A DNA stretch of 64,000 nucleotides from Elusimicrobiota bacterium (GTDB taxonomy: Bacteria > Elusimicrobiota > Elusimicrobia > UBA1565): NCBI GenBank assembly GCA_041660925.1, contig JBAZVI010000006.1, positions 186,001 through 250,000 on the forward strand. Direction: 5' to 3'. This document shows, one piece after another, positions 49,348-56,915 of the stretch (positions are counted from its first letter, which is position 1; each line of letters starts with the position of its first letter). The notes beneath the pieces are model-generated. The model had not been told where the DNA came from. It saw nothing but the letters and a program-made list of their open reading frames with translations, and searched no databases. The position numbers and the translations under genes were made by a program.

Positions 49348-50172
49348 ATGACCCGTTCCGAGGACAGCTCCGCCATCCCGTTCATGCTGCTGGTCTTCCT
49401 CTTCGTCAACGTCGCCCTCGTGGTCGTGGGCTGGCACGTCCGCCAGATGCGCCGCGCCGAGTACGGCGGCGGCGGCCTCGATCTCTCGGCCCCCGCGTCG
49501 ACGCCGAAGAGCGCCCTCGCCCGTCCGCTCGGGGGAGGGACGCCCCCCCCGGCCGAGGCGCCCGTCGGCCCGGCCCCGGAGCGCGCCGCACCGGCGGTCC
49601 TCGCGGGCGCGCCTTCCTCCGTCGTGCCGGAGCGGCTCGGCCCCGCGAAGCCCGCGCCGCGCGCGCCGGCCGCCGCGCCGAGCCCGCTGCGCGCCGCGGC
49701 CCGCCTCTACTTCAAGCTCAAGTCCTCTCCCCGCTTCCGCTCCTCCGAGACGATCCGGAAGTGGAAGCAGGAGTTCCTCGCCCAGCCCGACCTGCGCGCG
49801 CTCGACGCGCGCTACCGGCGGGACGGGGACGCGGCCGCGTTCCTCAAGGGGCTGGCCCGCTCGCCGAACCTCCGGCCCCTGCTCGCCCGGCACATCGCCG
49901 AGCCCGACGCGCAGGCCTTCGTCAAGGAGCTCGCCGCCAAGCCCGAGACGCTCTCCGCCGCCCGCTCCCTCGGCTCCGACGACGCCGTGCGCGCCGCCCT
50001 GCGCGGCCTCAAGGTCCCGGGACTCCCCTCCCTCGACGCGGCCGCGCCCGCCGTGGACCCCGGGATGAAGAAGACCTCGGAGGCCATCCGCCGGACGAAG
50101 CAGAACTCCGCGCTCAAGGGCATGCTCGAGGACGGGGGCGCCCCGGGCCTCGACGAGCGGAGCCGCAAGTGA
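49348..50172 (+). CDS. Single-span membrane protein, paralogue 1
   Basis: 274 residues from the ATG at 49348, chosen because of the promoter just upstream; a longer frame exists. One hydrophobic segment near the N-terminus (FMLLVFLFVNVALVVVGW) is followed by an Ala/Pro linker and a helical domain from about 130 on. No family recognised. The domain resembles that of the next gene (RYRRDGDAAAFLKGLARS here, QYDRNKDFRAFVGALADS there), so the two are probably old duplicates. Membrane-anchored with the domain outside the cytoplasm, by orientation of charges. Confidence 0.72.
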   Translation: MTRSEDSSAIPFMLLVFLFVNVALVVVGWHVRQMRRAEYGGGGLDLSAPASTPKSALARPLGGGTPPPAEAPVGPAPERAAPAVLAGAPSSVVPERLGPAKPAPRAPAAAPSPLRAAARLYFKLKSSPRFRSSETIRKWKQEFLAQPDLRALDARYRRDGDAAAFLKGLARSPNLRPLLARHIAEPDAQAFVKELAAKPETLSAARSLGSDDAVRAALRGLKVPGLPSLDAAAPAVDPGMKKTSEAIRRTKQNSALKGMLEDGGAPGLDERSRK

Positions 50173-50190
50173 GGAGCCCGCGCGCCCTTC

Positions 50191-50219
50191 TTGACACGCC
50201 GCATCCGAGGTGCCATACT
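50191..50219 (+). promoter_or_regulatory. Promoter of paralogue 2
   Basis: TTGACA (50191-50196), 17-base spacer, CATACT (50214-50219). The ATG follows 21 bases later without a clear Shine-Dalgarno. Confidence 0.6.
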
Positions 50220-50239
50220 TCGCGTTGACGGCCCTGACG

Positions 50240-51229
50240 ATGAACGAGAACAAGTCCCTCTACCTCTTCGGCTCGGTCCTGGCGGTGCTCACCGTCGGGG
50301 CGCTGGGCGTCCTCTTCGTCTTCATGAAGCCGGCGAGCGTCAAGGAGGCCGAGGTCATCGGACTCTCCTCCACCCATTTCCCCGACGCGGGAGGGAAGGG
50401 CGCGAACGCCCCGGCCGCCTCCGTCGCCGCCGCTCCGACGACGACCGCCCCCGTCCAGACCGGCCCTTCCTCCCTCTCCTTCATCCAGAGGGGCGAGGGC
50501 GTCGAAGGCGCCGGCGGCGCCGGCGGGGGCATGGGGACGACGAAGGACGCGGAGACGGCCGCCGCGCGCGGCGACGCCTCCGGGGTCCTAAGCGAGCTGC
50601 GCAAGGGCAACGAGAGCGACCGCCGAGCCGCGGCGACGCGCACCCGCGCGACGATGCAGGCCGTCGTCGACGCCGTCCACGAAGCGCAGCCCTCCTGGTA
50701 CCGGGAGTTCCTCTCCCACCGGGAGCTCAAGCGCATCGCCGACCAGTACGACCGGAACAAGGATTTCCGCGCCTTCGTCGGGGCCCTCGCCGACTCGGGC
50801 GTCTTCATGAAGATGCTCGCCGCGAAGGCCGGCACGAGCGGGATGCGCGCGGTCGTCCGCTCCATCTTCGGCGACGAGCGCCTCGCGCGCGACGTGCGCC
50901 GCGTGGCCGACGAGAACGCCGACGAGCCCAAGCTCGCCGCCATCGTCAAGAAGTACGGCCGCAAGTGCGGCCTCCCCAGGGACCTCCTCGCGGGCGCGGG
51001 CGCCGACGCCGCCGAGGAACCGGCGCCGGTCGCGGCGCCGAAGGCGACGCGGCGCACGAGCGCCGCCCCCAAGCTCCAGTTCAAGACCTTCGACAACGGC
51101 CGCGGCTCCTCAGGCAGCCAGTTCCGCGGCGGCCAGCTCGGCGGCGGCCAGCAGCAGCAGCAGGCCCCTGCGGGTCTCCCCCCCGGCATGGACGTCGAGC
51201 AGCTGAAAAAACAGTACGGAGCCAAGTAA
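50240..51229 (+). CDS. Single-span membrane protein, paralogue 2
   Basis: 329 residues from the ATG at 50240. One N-terminal hydrophobic helix (YLFGSVLAVLTVGALGVLFVF), a low-complexity linker of Ala, Gly and Thr, and a helical domain similar to that in the gene just upstream. The C-terminal 55 residues are basic, then Gln/Gly-rich (GGQLGGGQQQQQAP) and would be unstructured. No family recognised. It is transcribed from its own promoter. Like its paralogue it probably has a periplasmic helical domain; the function is unknown. Confidence 0.72.
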   Translation: MNENKSLYLFGSVLAVLTVGALGVLFVFMKPASVKEAEVIGLSSTHFPDAGGKGANAPAASVAAAPTTTAPVQTGPSSLSFIQRGEGVEGAGGAGGGMGTTKDAETAAARGDASGVLSELRKGNESDRRAAATRTRATMQAVVDAVHEAQPSWYREFLSHRELKRIADQYDRNKDFRAFVGALADSGVFMKMLAAKAGTSGMRAVVRSIFGDERLARDVRRVADENADEPKLAAIVKKYGRKCGLPRDLLAGAGADAAEEPAPVAAPKATRRTSAAPKLQFKTFDNGRGSSGSQFRGGQLGGGQQQQQAPAGLPPGMDVEQLKKQYGAK

Positions 51230-51231
51230 CG

Positions 51232-51308
51232 AGCTCGGCACCGTCCGCTCGGTGCCTGATACCCGGTTCCACGGGTGTCTGGCACCGCTCGATTCGGTGC
51301 CGAGCATG
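51232..51308. repeat. Nested GGCACC/GGTGCC palindromic element
   Basis: A 77-base region with outer arms GCTCGGCACCG and CGGTGCCGAGC and inner GGTGCC-type arms. Nested symmetry makes two stem-loops or one cruciform. It follows the stop of paralogue 2 closely and may also end transcription. Confidence 0.6.
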
Positions 51309-51329
51309 TACTGAGTACTAAAAGCCGGA

Positions 51330-51390
51330 GCTCCCCTCCCTGCCCTCCCCTGAAGGGGAGGGAGTTAGGGAAAGCAAACCCCGATAGCGC
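51330..51390. repeat. Dispersed CCTCCCC/GGGGAGG repeat, copy d
   Basis: CTGCCCTCCCCTGAAGGGGA-type palindrome in the gap before the ferredoxin gene; related to the copies at 14430, 31500 and elsewhere. Confidence 0.55.
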
Positions 51391-51460
51391 CGCTCATTCC
51401 ATAATCCTCTCCGATGTTCTAGAATCGTTCACCATCGCGCGCGCGCGCGGGGAGGACATC

Positions 51461-51775
51461 ATGCCCCATGTCGTGACCGAGAAGTGCCTGGGAGAAGTCT
51501 ACGCGGCCTGCGTCGAGGGCTGCCCCGTCGAGGCGTTCCACCCCGGCGAGTACAAGGGACAGCCGTTCATGGTCATCGACCCGGACCTCTGCATCGACTG
51601 CGGGGTCTGCCTCCCCGAATGCCCGATCGGCGCCATCGTCGGCTCGGTCGACGACAGCCCGGAGTGGGCGAAGGTCAACGCCGAGCTCTCCCCCGTCTTC
51701 AAGAGCAACCCGAAGGCGACGCCTCGCGACCAGAAGGAAGCCCCGCACAAGCCGGAGAACAAGCTGGTCAAGTGA
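51461..51775 (+). CDS. Ferredoxin, FdxA-like (3Fe-4S/4Fe-4S)
   Basis: 104 residues from the ATG at 51461 after GGGGAGGACATC. The Cys pattern is C, then CVEGCP, then CIDCGVCLPECP, the layout of FdxA-type seven-iron ferredoxins. One early Cys of the usual first motif (CxxC) is changed to a Gly/Glu context (KCLGEVY), so the first cluster is likely a 3Fe-4S type. The last 35 residues are Lys/Pro/Glu-rich. It carries electrons in the cytoplasm. The stop overlaps the GTG start of the next gene, which encodes a cell-wall protein, so the coupling is unusual. Confidence 0.9.
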   Translation: MPHVVTEKCLGEVYAACVEGCPVEAFHPGEYKGQPFMVIDPDLCIDCGVCLPECPIGAIVGSVDDSPEWAKVNAELSPVFKSNPKATPRDQKEAPHKPENKLVK

Positions 51776-53661
51776 GGCTGATCCACCTCTCCCCGCGCGA
51801 CCTCGAAGGCGCTTCGACCGCGGGTCTGCGCCGCCTGAGCTTCGAGAAAGGCCTCCTCGAGGGCTCGGGGACCCTGGAATCCCCCGTCCTCGAGGCGGCC
51901 TTCCCCTTCGACCGCCTGCTCGGCTCGTGGAGCGCCGACGTCCCCGTCGGCGCCGCCGTCGAGATGCGGGTGCAGGTCCGCGCGGGCGGCGCCTGGTCGA
52001 AGTGGTACCGGCTTCCCCGCTGGGAGGAAGGCGCCTCGACGAGCTTCCCCGACCAGGCCGACGAGGTCGGGCGGGTCGGCGCCGACACCCTGCTGCTCGC
52101 GCGCAAGGCCGACGCCTTCCGCTACCGCCTCATCCTCGAGGGCGGCCGCCGGGGCAAGCCGCGTCTGCGGCGCGTGGCGGTGAGCTACGACGACGCCTCC
52201 CTCCCGCTGCCTCCCGCCGCGCCGTTCGTCCACGGTCCCTGGGTCCGGGAGCTCGAGCTCGCCGCGCGCTCGCAGATGGAGGAGGACGAGCGCCACCGCA
52301 ACGACATCTGCAGCCCGACTTCGCTCGCGATGGTGCTCGAGTACTACGGCCGGAAGCTCTCGACGGAGAAGGTCGCCGCGCTCGTGCGCGACACCGGCGC
52401 GGGCATCTCCGGGAACTGGACGCTCAACGTCGCCTGCGCGGGAACCCTCGGCCTCTGCGGCGAGGCGGCGTGGCTCCCCTCCCTCGAGGACCTCCAGGAG
52501 GAGATCGCCGCGGGCCGCCCGGTCGTGGTCTCCATGACCTACTCGGAGGACGAGCTCCACGGCGCCCCGCTCAAGCGCACGAAGGGGCACCTCGGCGTCG
52601 TCGCCGGCTTCACGGCCGAGGGCGACGTCGTCGTCTACGACCCCGCCGCCCCGGACCGCTCGAGCGTGCGCCGCGTCTACCTCCGCCGCGAGTTCGAGCT
52701 CGCTTGGCTGCGCAACAAGCGGGGATTGAGCTACCTCCTCGCCGAGCGCTTCCCCGAGGAGCTCCGCGTAGGAGTGGCCACGGCGGACCTGCGCACCGCG
52801 CCGCGCGCCGCCTCGCGCCCCGACCCGATGGACCGGCTCCTGGGCTCCCAGCTCCTCTACGGGGAGCGGGTGCGCGTCCTCTCCGCCCGCGGGGACTGGG
52901 CGCGCGTCGAGGCCCTCGAGCAGGAGCACTGCGCCCGCGACGGACGCTGGTCGGGCTATCCCGGCTGGGTGCGCGCCGACGCGCTCACCAAGGGCCTGCT
53001 GCCCTACCGCCCGGGGAACGTCCTGCGCGCCAAGCGCACCGAGATCCACGCGGACGACGGCTCGGTGGACCTCACCCTGCCGCTCGGCGCGCGCCTCTCC
53101 TCGGAAGGCGCGTCCCCGCGCGACACCGTGGTCCTCGTCGACGGGCGCCGCGTCCACGTCGAGACCGGCCACCTGCGTCCGCTCGAGCCGCCCGCGCCCG
53201 CCGAGGTCGCGCGCCGGGAGATCCTCGAGACCGCCGCGCTCTTCCTCGGCGACCGCTACGTCTGGGGCGGGCGCTCCTCGCTGCAGCGCCGCGCCGGCTG
53301 GGGCGTCGACTGCTCGGGGCTCACGCACCTCTCCTATCGCGCGGTGGGGCTCTCGATCCCCCGCGACGCGCACGACCAGTACCTGCGCTCCCGGCGCCTG
53401 CGGCGCGAAGAGCTCCGCCCCGGCGACCTCGTCTTCCTCACCGCGGGGGAGCGGAGCGACGAGATCGACCACGTCATGCTCTACGCGGGCGGGGACGGCC
53501 TCATCGAGAGCCGCAGCCACCCGGGGAAGACCCTGCGCACGACCTTCATGGAGCGCTTCGGCGCCGCGCTCGACTCCGTCGAGGACGGCGCCGTGCTCCT
53601 CGACCGCAGCGGCCGCAAGCCGCGGCGACGCAAGATCCGCTTCGGAGGCTTCCTGCCGTGA
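51772..53661 (+). CDS. Peptidase C39-like plus SH3-like plus NlpC/P60 fusion
   Basis: 629 residues from a GTG at 51772 (GTGA overlap with the ferredoxin stop). Residues 1-150 are a beta-rich unknown part. Residues about 170-310 form a C39-family cysteine-peptidase-like domain (Cys in DICSPTSLAMVLEYYG near 180, His in GHLGVVAGF near 273, Asp in VYDPAAP). An SH3-like part (about 340-400) precedes an NlpC/P60 domain with Cys in VDCSGLTHLSY near 513 and His in DHVMLYAGG near 567. The NlpC part should cut peptidoglycan peptides. No signal peptide was seen, so export would need another route or an internal start. Confidence 0.8.
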   Translation: MRLIHLSPRDLEGASTAGLRRLSFEKGLLEGSGTLESPVLEAAFPFDRLLGSWSADVPVGAAVEMRVQVRAGGAWSKWYRLPRWEEGASTSFPDQADEVGRVGADTLLLARKADAFRYRLILEGGRRGKPRLRRVAVSYDDASLPLPPAAPFVHGPWVRELELAARSQMEEDERHRNDICSPTSLAMVLEYYGRKLSTEKVAALVRDTGAGISGNWTLNVACAGTLGLCGEAAWLPSLEDLQEEIAAGRPVVVSMTYSEDELHGAPLKRTKGHLGVVAGFTAEGDVVVYDPAAPDRSSVRRVYLRREFELAWLRNKRGLSYLLAERFPEELRVGVATADLRTAPRAASRPDPMDRLLGSQLLYGERVRVLSARGDWARVEALEQEHCARDGRWSGYPGWVRADALTKGLLPYRPGNVLRAKRTEIHADDGSVDLTLPLGARLSSEGASPRDTVVLVDGRRVHVETGHLRPLEPPAPAEVARREILETAALFLGDRYVWGGRSSLQRRAGWGVDCSGLTHLSYRAVGLSIPRDAHDQYLRSRRLRREELRPGDLVFLTAGERSDEIDHVMLYAGGDGLIESRSHPGKTLRTTFMERFGAALDSVEDGAVLLDRSGRKPRRRKIRFGGFLP

Positions 53662-55601
53662 ACCTCCTCCTCCTGCTCTTCTGCGCCGCGGCGTCGGCGC
53701 AGACCCCGCCGCCCGCCGTCTCGACGGCGACGGCGGCCGAGACCGCGGCGGGCTCCCCCGCTCCGAAGAAGCCCGCCGTCCGCCGCCGGGCGGGCGCGAA
53801 AGCCGTCTCCGCGCAGAAGCCGGCGGCCAAGGAGCCGTCCCGGCCGACCGGGCCCTCGGTGATGGTGGTCTATCCGCCGGAAGGCCAGGTCCTCGACGGC
53901 GTGCGCGCGGCCTTCATCCTCGGCGCGGTGAACGCCCCCGAGCGCCCGTTCCGGGTCAACGGCGTCGCGGTCAAGCCGCATCCGAAAGGAGGCTTCCTCG
54001 CCTACGTCCCCGTCGAGCCCGGAGTCTTCACCTTCCGCTGCGAGCTGGACCTCCCCGGAGGGACGACGACCTGGACGCGCACGGTCCAGGTGCGGACCCC
54101 GGCGCCGCTCCCCCCCGTCGACCCGCCCGCCATCCTGCCCGAGACCGTGGAGCCCTCCGAGGACGTCGAGCTGCGCCCCGGGGACTGGCTCACGGTGCGC
54201 ATGCGCGGCTCCCCGGGGCTCCTCGCCTCCTACACGATCCACGGGGTCGCCGGCGCGCTCCCCATGGCCGAGTCGAGACCCGGAGTCTACGAGGGCGCCT
54301 GGCAGGTCCGCGCCGGAGACCGCTTCCAGGAGTCGGAGGTCGTCATCACCCTCAAGGGAACGGCGAAATCCCCCGCCCGCGCGACGGCGCGCGGCCGCCT
54401 CACCGTGGCCCACCAGCCCCCCGGCGTCGTCGCGGTCCGCAGCGAAGGCATCGTCAACGTGCGGGGCGCGCCCGGACAGGGCTACATCCTCTTCCCCCCC
54501 ACCGGGACCCGCTTCCTGGCCACCGGCCGGTCCGGCCGCGAGCTGCGCGTGCGCCTCTCGGAAGGCCTCTCGGGCTGGATCGACGAGCGCGCCTTCGAGT
54601 GGCTGCCGCCCGGCACCCCGCCGCCTCAGGCCGTGCTCGGCGACGTCTCGCTGGCCGGCGGCGAGGACTCCGCGACGGTCGTCCTCGACCTCTCGCAGAA
54701 GGTCCCCTTCCAGGTCGACGAGGACCCCGGCCTCTCCGAGATCCGCCTGCGCCTCTACTCGACGGTCCCGCACGTCAACTGGCTCGCCTACCGCGAGGAC
54801 GACGCCTTCGTGCGCAGCGTGGACTGGACCCAGCCCGAGAACGACGTCGTCGAGCTGCGCGTGCGCCTCGGCGAGCGCGTCTGGGGCTACGACGCCTCCT
54901 GGAAGAGCGGCCAGCTGCGCCTGGAGCTGCGCCGGGCTCCGCGCATCGCCCCCGCGCCCTCCTCCGTGTTCAAGGGCCGCGTCATCGCCCTCGACCCGGG
55001 ACACGGCCCCTCCGCGCCCGGCGCCGTCGGGCCGCGCGGGACCTGGGAGCAGGACGCCAACATGCGCCTCGCCCGCGACGTGCAGGCGCTCCTCGCGCTC
55101 GAGGGCGCGCAGGCCTTCCTCACGCGCGGGACCGAGGACGACGACGTCCCCCTCGGCGAGCGCACCCGCCGCGCCTGGGCCCGCCGGGCCGACCTCCTCC
55201 TGAGCATCCACAACAACGCGCTCGCCGACGGTGACGACCCCTTCGCCCGCCCGCACGGCTCCGCGGTCTTCTTCTACCACCCGCACAGCCAGGCGCTCGC
55301 CGCGGCCGTCTACGGCGCCTACCGCCGCCTGGGCCCGCTGCCCGGAGAGGGTCTGCGCTACGGGAACCTCTTCGTGGCGCGCGCGCCCCAGATGCCTTCG
55401 GTGCTGACGGAATCGGCCTACCTGATGTTCCCAGCGCAGGAGGAGCTCCTCCTCGACGCCGCCTCGCGCAGGAAGTTCGCGGCGGCGATGGTGGAGGGTC
55501 TGAGGAGCTTCCTCGAGGCCGAGCGCCGCCGTCAGGGCCCCGCGGGAGCGACCCCCGCGCGCGCACCCCAGACGAAGAAGCCCCGCAGGGAGGCCCGATG
55601 A
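53658..55601 (+). CDS. N-acetylmuramoyl-L-alanine amidase (Amidase_3)
   Basis: 647 residues from a GTG at 53658, overlapping the previous stop. A signal peptide (residues 1-15, FCAAASAQ) leads to an Ala/Pro/Lys linker, three beta-rich segments (about 70-430, one SH3-like with VNVRGAPGQG), then the catalytic domain from about 438: IALDPGHGPS with the first metal-binding His, SIHNNAL for the second, and the Glu in LTESAYLM. The enzyme removes stem peptides from peptidoglycan, likely in the periplasm. The basic C-terminal tail (TKKPRREAR) is unusual. It shares an operon with an NlpC/P60 protein. Confidence 0.9.
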   Translation: MNLLLLLFCAAASAQTPPPAVSTATAAETAAGSPAPKKPAVRRRAGAKAVSAQKPAAKEPSRPTGPSVMVVYPPEGQVLDGVRAAFILGAVNAPERPFRVNGVAVKPHPKGGFLAYVPVEPGVFTFRCELDLPGGTTTWTRTVQVRTPAPLPPVDPPAILPETVEPSEDVELRPGDWLTVRMRGSPGLLASYTIHGVAGALPMAESRPGVYEGAWQVRAGDRFQESEVVITLKGTAKSPARATARGRLTVAHQPPGVVAVRSEGIVNVRGAPGQGYILFPPTGTRFLATGRSGRELRVRLSEGLSGWIDERAFEWLPPGTPPPQAVLGDVSLAGGEDSATVVLDLSQKVPFQVDEDPGLSEIRLRLYSTVPHVNWLAYREDDAFVRSVDWTQPENDVVELRVRLGERVWGYDASWKSGQLRLELRRAPRIAPAPSSVFKGRVIALDPGHGPSAPGAVGPRGTWEQDANMRLARDVQALLALEGAQAFLTRGTEDDDVPLGERTRRAWARRADLLLSIHNNALADGDDPFARPHGSAVFFYHPHSQALAAAVYGAYRRLGPLPGEGLRYGNLFVARAPQMPSVLTESAYLMFPAQEELLLDAASRRKFAAAMVEGLRSFLEAERRRQGPAGATPARAPQTKKPRREAR

Positions 55602-56443
55602 CGGGCATCGACCGGCTCTACGACGTCCTCGAGTTCCTCTCCACGCTGCGCGAGCCCGAGGACGCCAAGGTGTGGTCGCGGGTCCTCGAGAAGACGGCCG
55701 CCTCCCTCGGCGCCGCCTCCGGCGGCTACCTCTGCTCGGACGCGAAGACGCGCCTGCTCACGCCCTTCCACGCCGTGGGCGCGGAAGCCTCCTCGCGCGT
55801 CCCCGTCCCCTCCGGGGAGGGGATCTGCGGCTGGGTGGCGCGCTACCGCGAGCCGGCCCTGGTCGCGGACACGGCGTCCGAACCGCGCTACCGCCGGGAG
55901 CTCGACGGCCCGGCGCGCACGCTCATGTGCCTGCCGGTCTTCGACCGCCTCGACTTCGCGGGAGCGCTCGTCTTCGCCGACAAGGACGGCGGGCCCTTCA
56001 CCCCGGAGGACCTCCGCTTCGCCGCGACGGTCGTGCAGCAGACCGCGATGACGCTGCGCCGCCTGCGCCTGGAGGGGATGCTCAACCGCGTCACCGCCTA
56101 CAACTCGAGCATCCTCGACAACCTTTCGGGAGGCTTCATCGCGGTGGACCTTCGCGGGCACGTGATGATCTGCAACCCCGCGGCGCGCCGCATCCTCGCG
56201 GTCCAGGGAGACGTGACGGACCTTCCCATCGAGAACGCGCTGCCGAACCTGCCGGACCTCGCGGCGGTGCTGCGCCTGGCGCTCTCGAGCAAGCAGACCG
56301 TCAAGCGCCGCGACCTTCCCTGGAAGCTCGACGGGAACCCCCGCCTGCTGGGCTACAGCACGCTCCTCATCCAGGACGCCGACGGGAAGTTCACCGGGGT
56401 CGGCGTCACCTTCCAGGACATCACGAAACCTGCGGCCGCCTGA
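55598..56443 (+). CDS. GAF-PAS sensor protein without an output domain
   Basis: 281 residues from an ATG that overlaps the amidase stop (ATGA). A GAF domain covers about residues 15-160 (VPVPSGEGICGWVARYREPALV, DFAGALVFADKDGG). A PAS domain follows (ILDNLSGGFIAVDLRGHVMICN, then GYSTLLIQDADGKFTGVGVTFQDIT). The protein ends right after the PAS domain, with no kinase, GGDEF or DNA-binding part, so it may act through binding a partner. It is the last gene of the wall-hydrolase operon and its stop codon lies in the loop of the terminator hairpin. Confidence 0.85.
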   Translation: MTGIDRLYDVLEFLSTLREPEDAKVWSRVLEKTAASLGAASGGYLCSDAKTRLLTPFHAVGAEASSRVPVPSGEGICGWVARYREPALVADTASEPRYRRELDGPARTLMCLPVFDRLDFAGALVFADKDGGPFTPEDLRFAATVVQQTAMTLRRLRLEGMLNRVTAYNSSILDNLSGGFIAVDLRGHVMICNPAARRILAVQGDVTDLPIENALPNLPDLAAVLRLALSSKQTVKRRDLPWKLDGNPRLLGYSTLLIQDADGKFTGVGVTFQDITKPAAA

Positions 56444-56462
56444 AGGCGGCCGCAGGTTTCGT
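56423..56462 (+). terminator. Terminator with the stop codon in its loop
   Basis: Perfect 18-base arms (56423-56440 and 56445-56462) around TGAA. The TGA (56441-56443) is the GAF-PAS stop codon. No strong U-tract follows. Confidence 0.65.
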
Positions 56463-56915
56463 GCTCTAACCCACACCCCTCCTCCCCAAAACACACGTTC
56501 CTATCGGGAACTCGAGGCTGGGAACAACTCCATCTAAACACTGCCGGGAAATCCAAAGGATTTCCCGGCAACAGAAGAGGCCGTCGGACGACCCCGTGGG
56601 TGCGATTTCTCCGTCGACCCTGCGCTGGTCCGAACCGGCCTCTACATACATAGCATTGCGCCGGAAGCCGGTCTTTACAAGGTCTTTCTGATGTGACCTG
56701 AGTCACGCTCCTCCCGGGACATCCCGGGTCTTTCATCACCGCGAAGTATCCAAGCGCGCGCCGTTCGGTACCTTCCCGTATAGGCCCATTTCCCCTCTCC
56801 GGGTGCCCCGGAGTGCCCATGCCCCTCGCCGGGCTCCGGACTATCCTCTGCTTGGACGCCCCCCGCGGGGCGCCGGAACGAAGACGGAAGCCCGGGACCC
56901 CGGAGGTCCATCGTG
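56444..56915. other. 472-base intergenic region with structured elements
   Basis: No gene seen. It holds a 13-bp hairpin (56543-56571, arms TGCCGGGAAATCC), a 68-base three-layer stem-loop (56577-56644), a GC hairpin near 56725, and further on the likely promoter (TATCCT near 56843) and the GGAGG site of the S41 protease gene. Confidence 0.55.
56577..56644. repeat. 68-base three-layer stem-loop
   Basis: Outer arms AGAGGCCG and CGGCCTCT, then TCGGAC with GTCCGA, then GGGT/ACCC with a one-base bulge. It looks like a structured RNA or a palindromic repeat. Confidence 0.5.

Noticed and set aside
51927..55601. A 1224-codon frame joining an Arg-rich part to the amidase.
   Set aside because: The first half is an out-of-frame reading of the C39/NlpC gene. 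Only the part from the GTG at 53658 is kept as the amidase.
56577..56660. A possible tRNA on the minus strand, because of a stem-loop and a GGTTCGGACC stretch.
   Set aside because: The arms do not make a cloverleaf with a proper anticodon loop; a layered single hairpin fits better.
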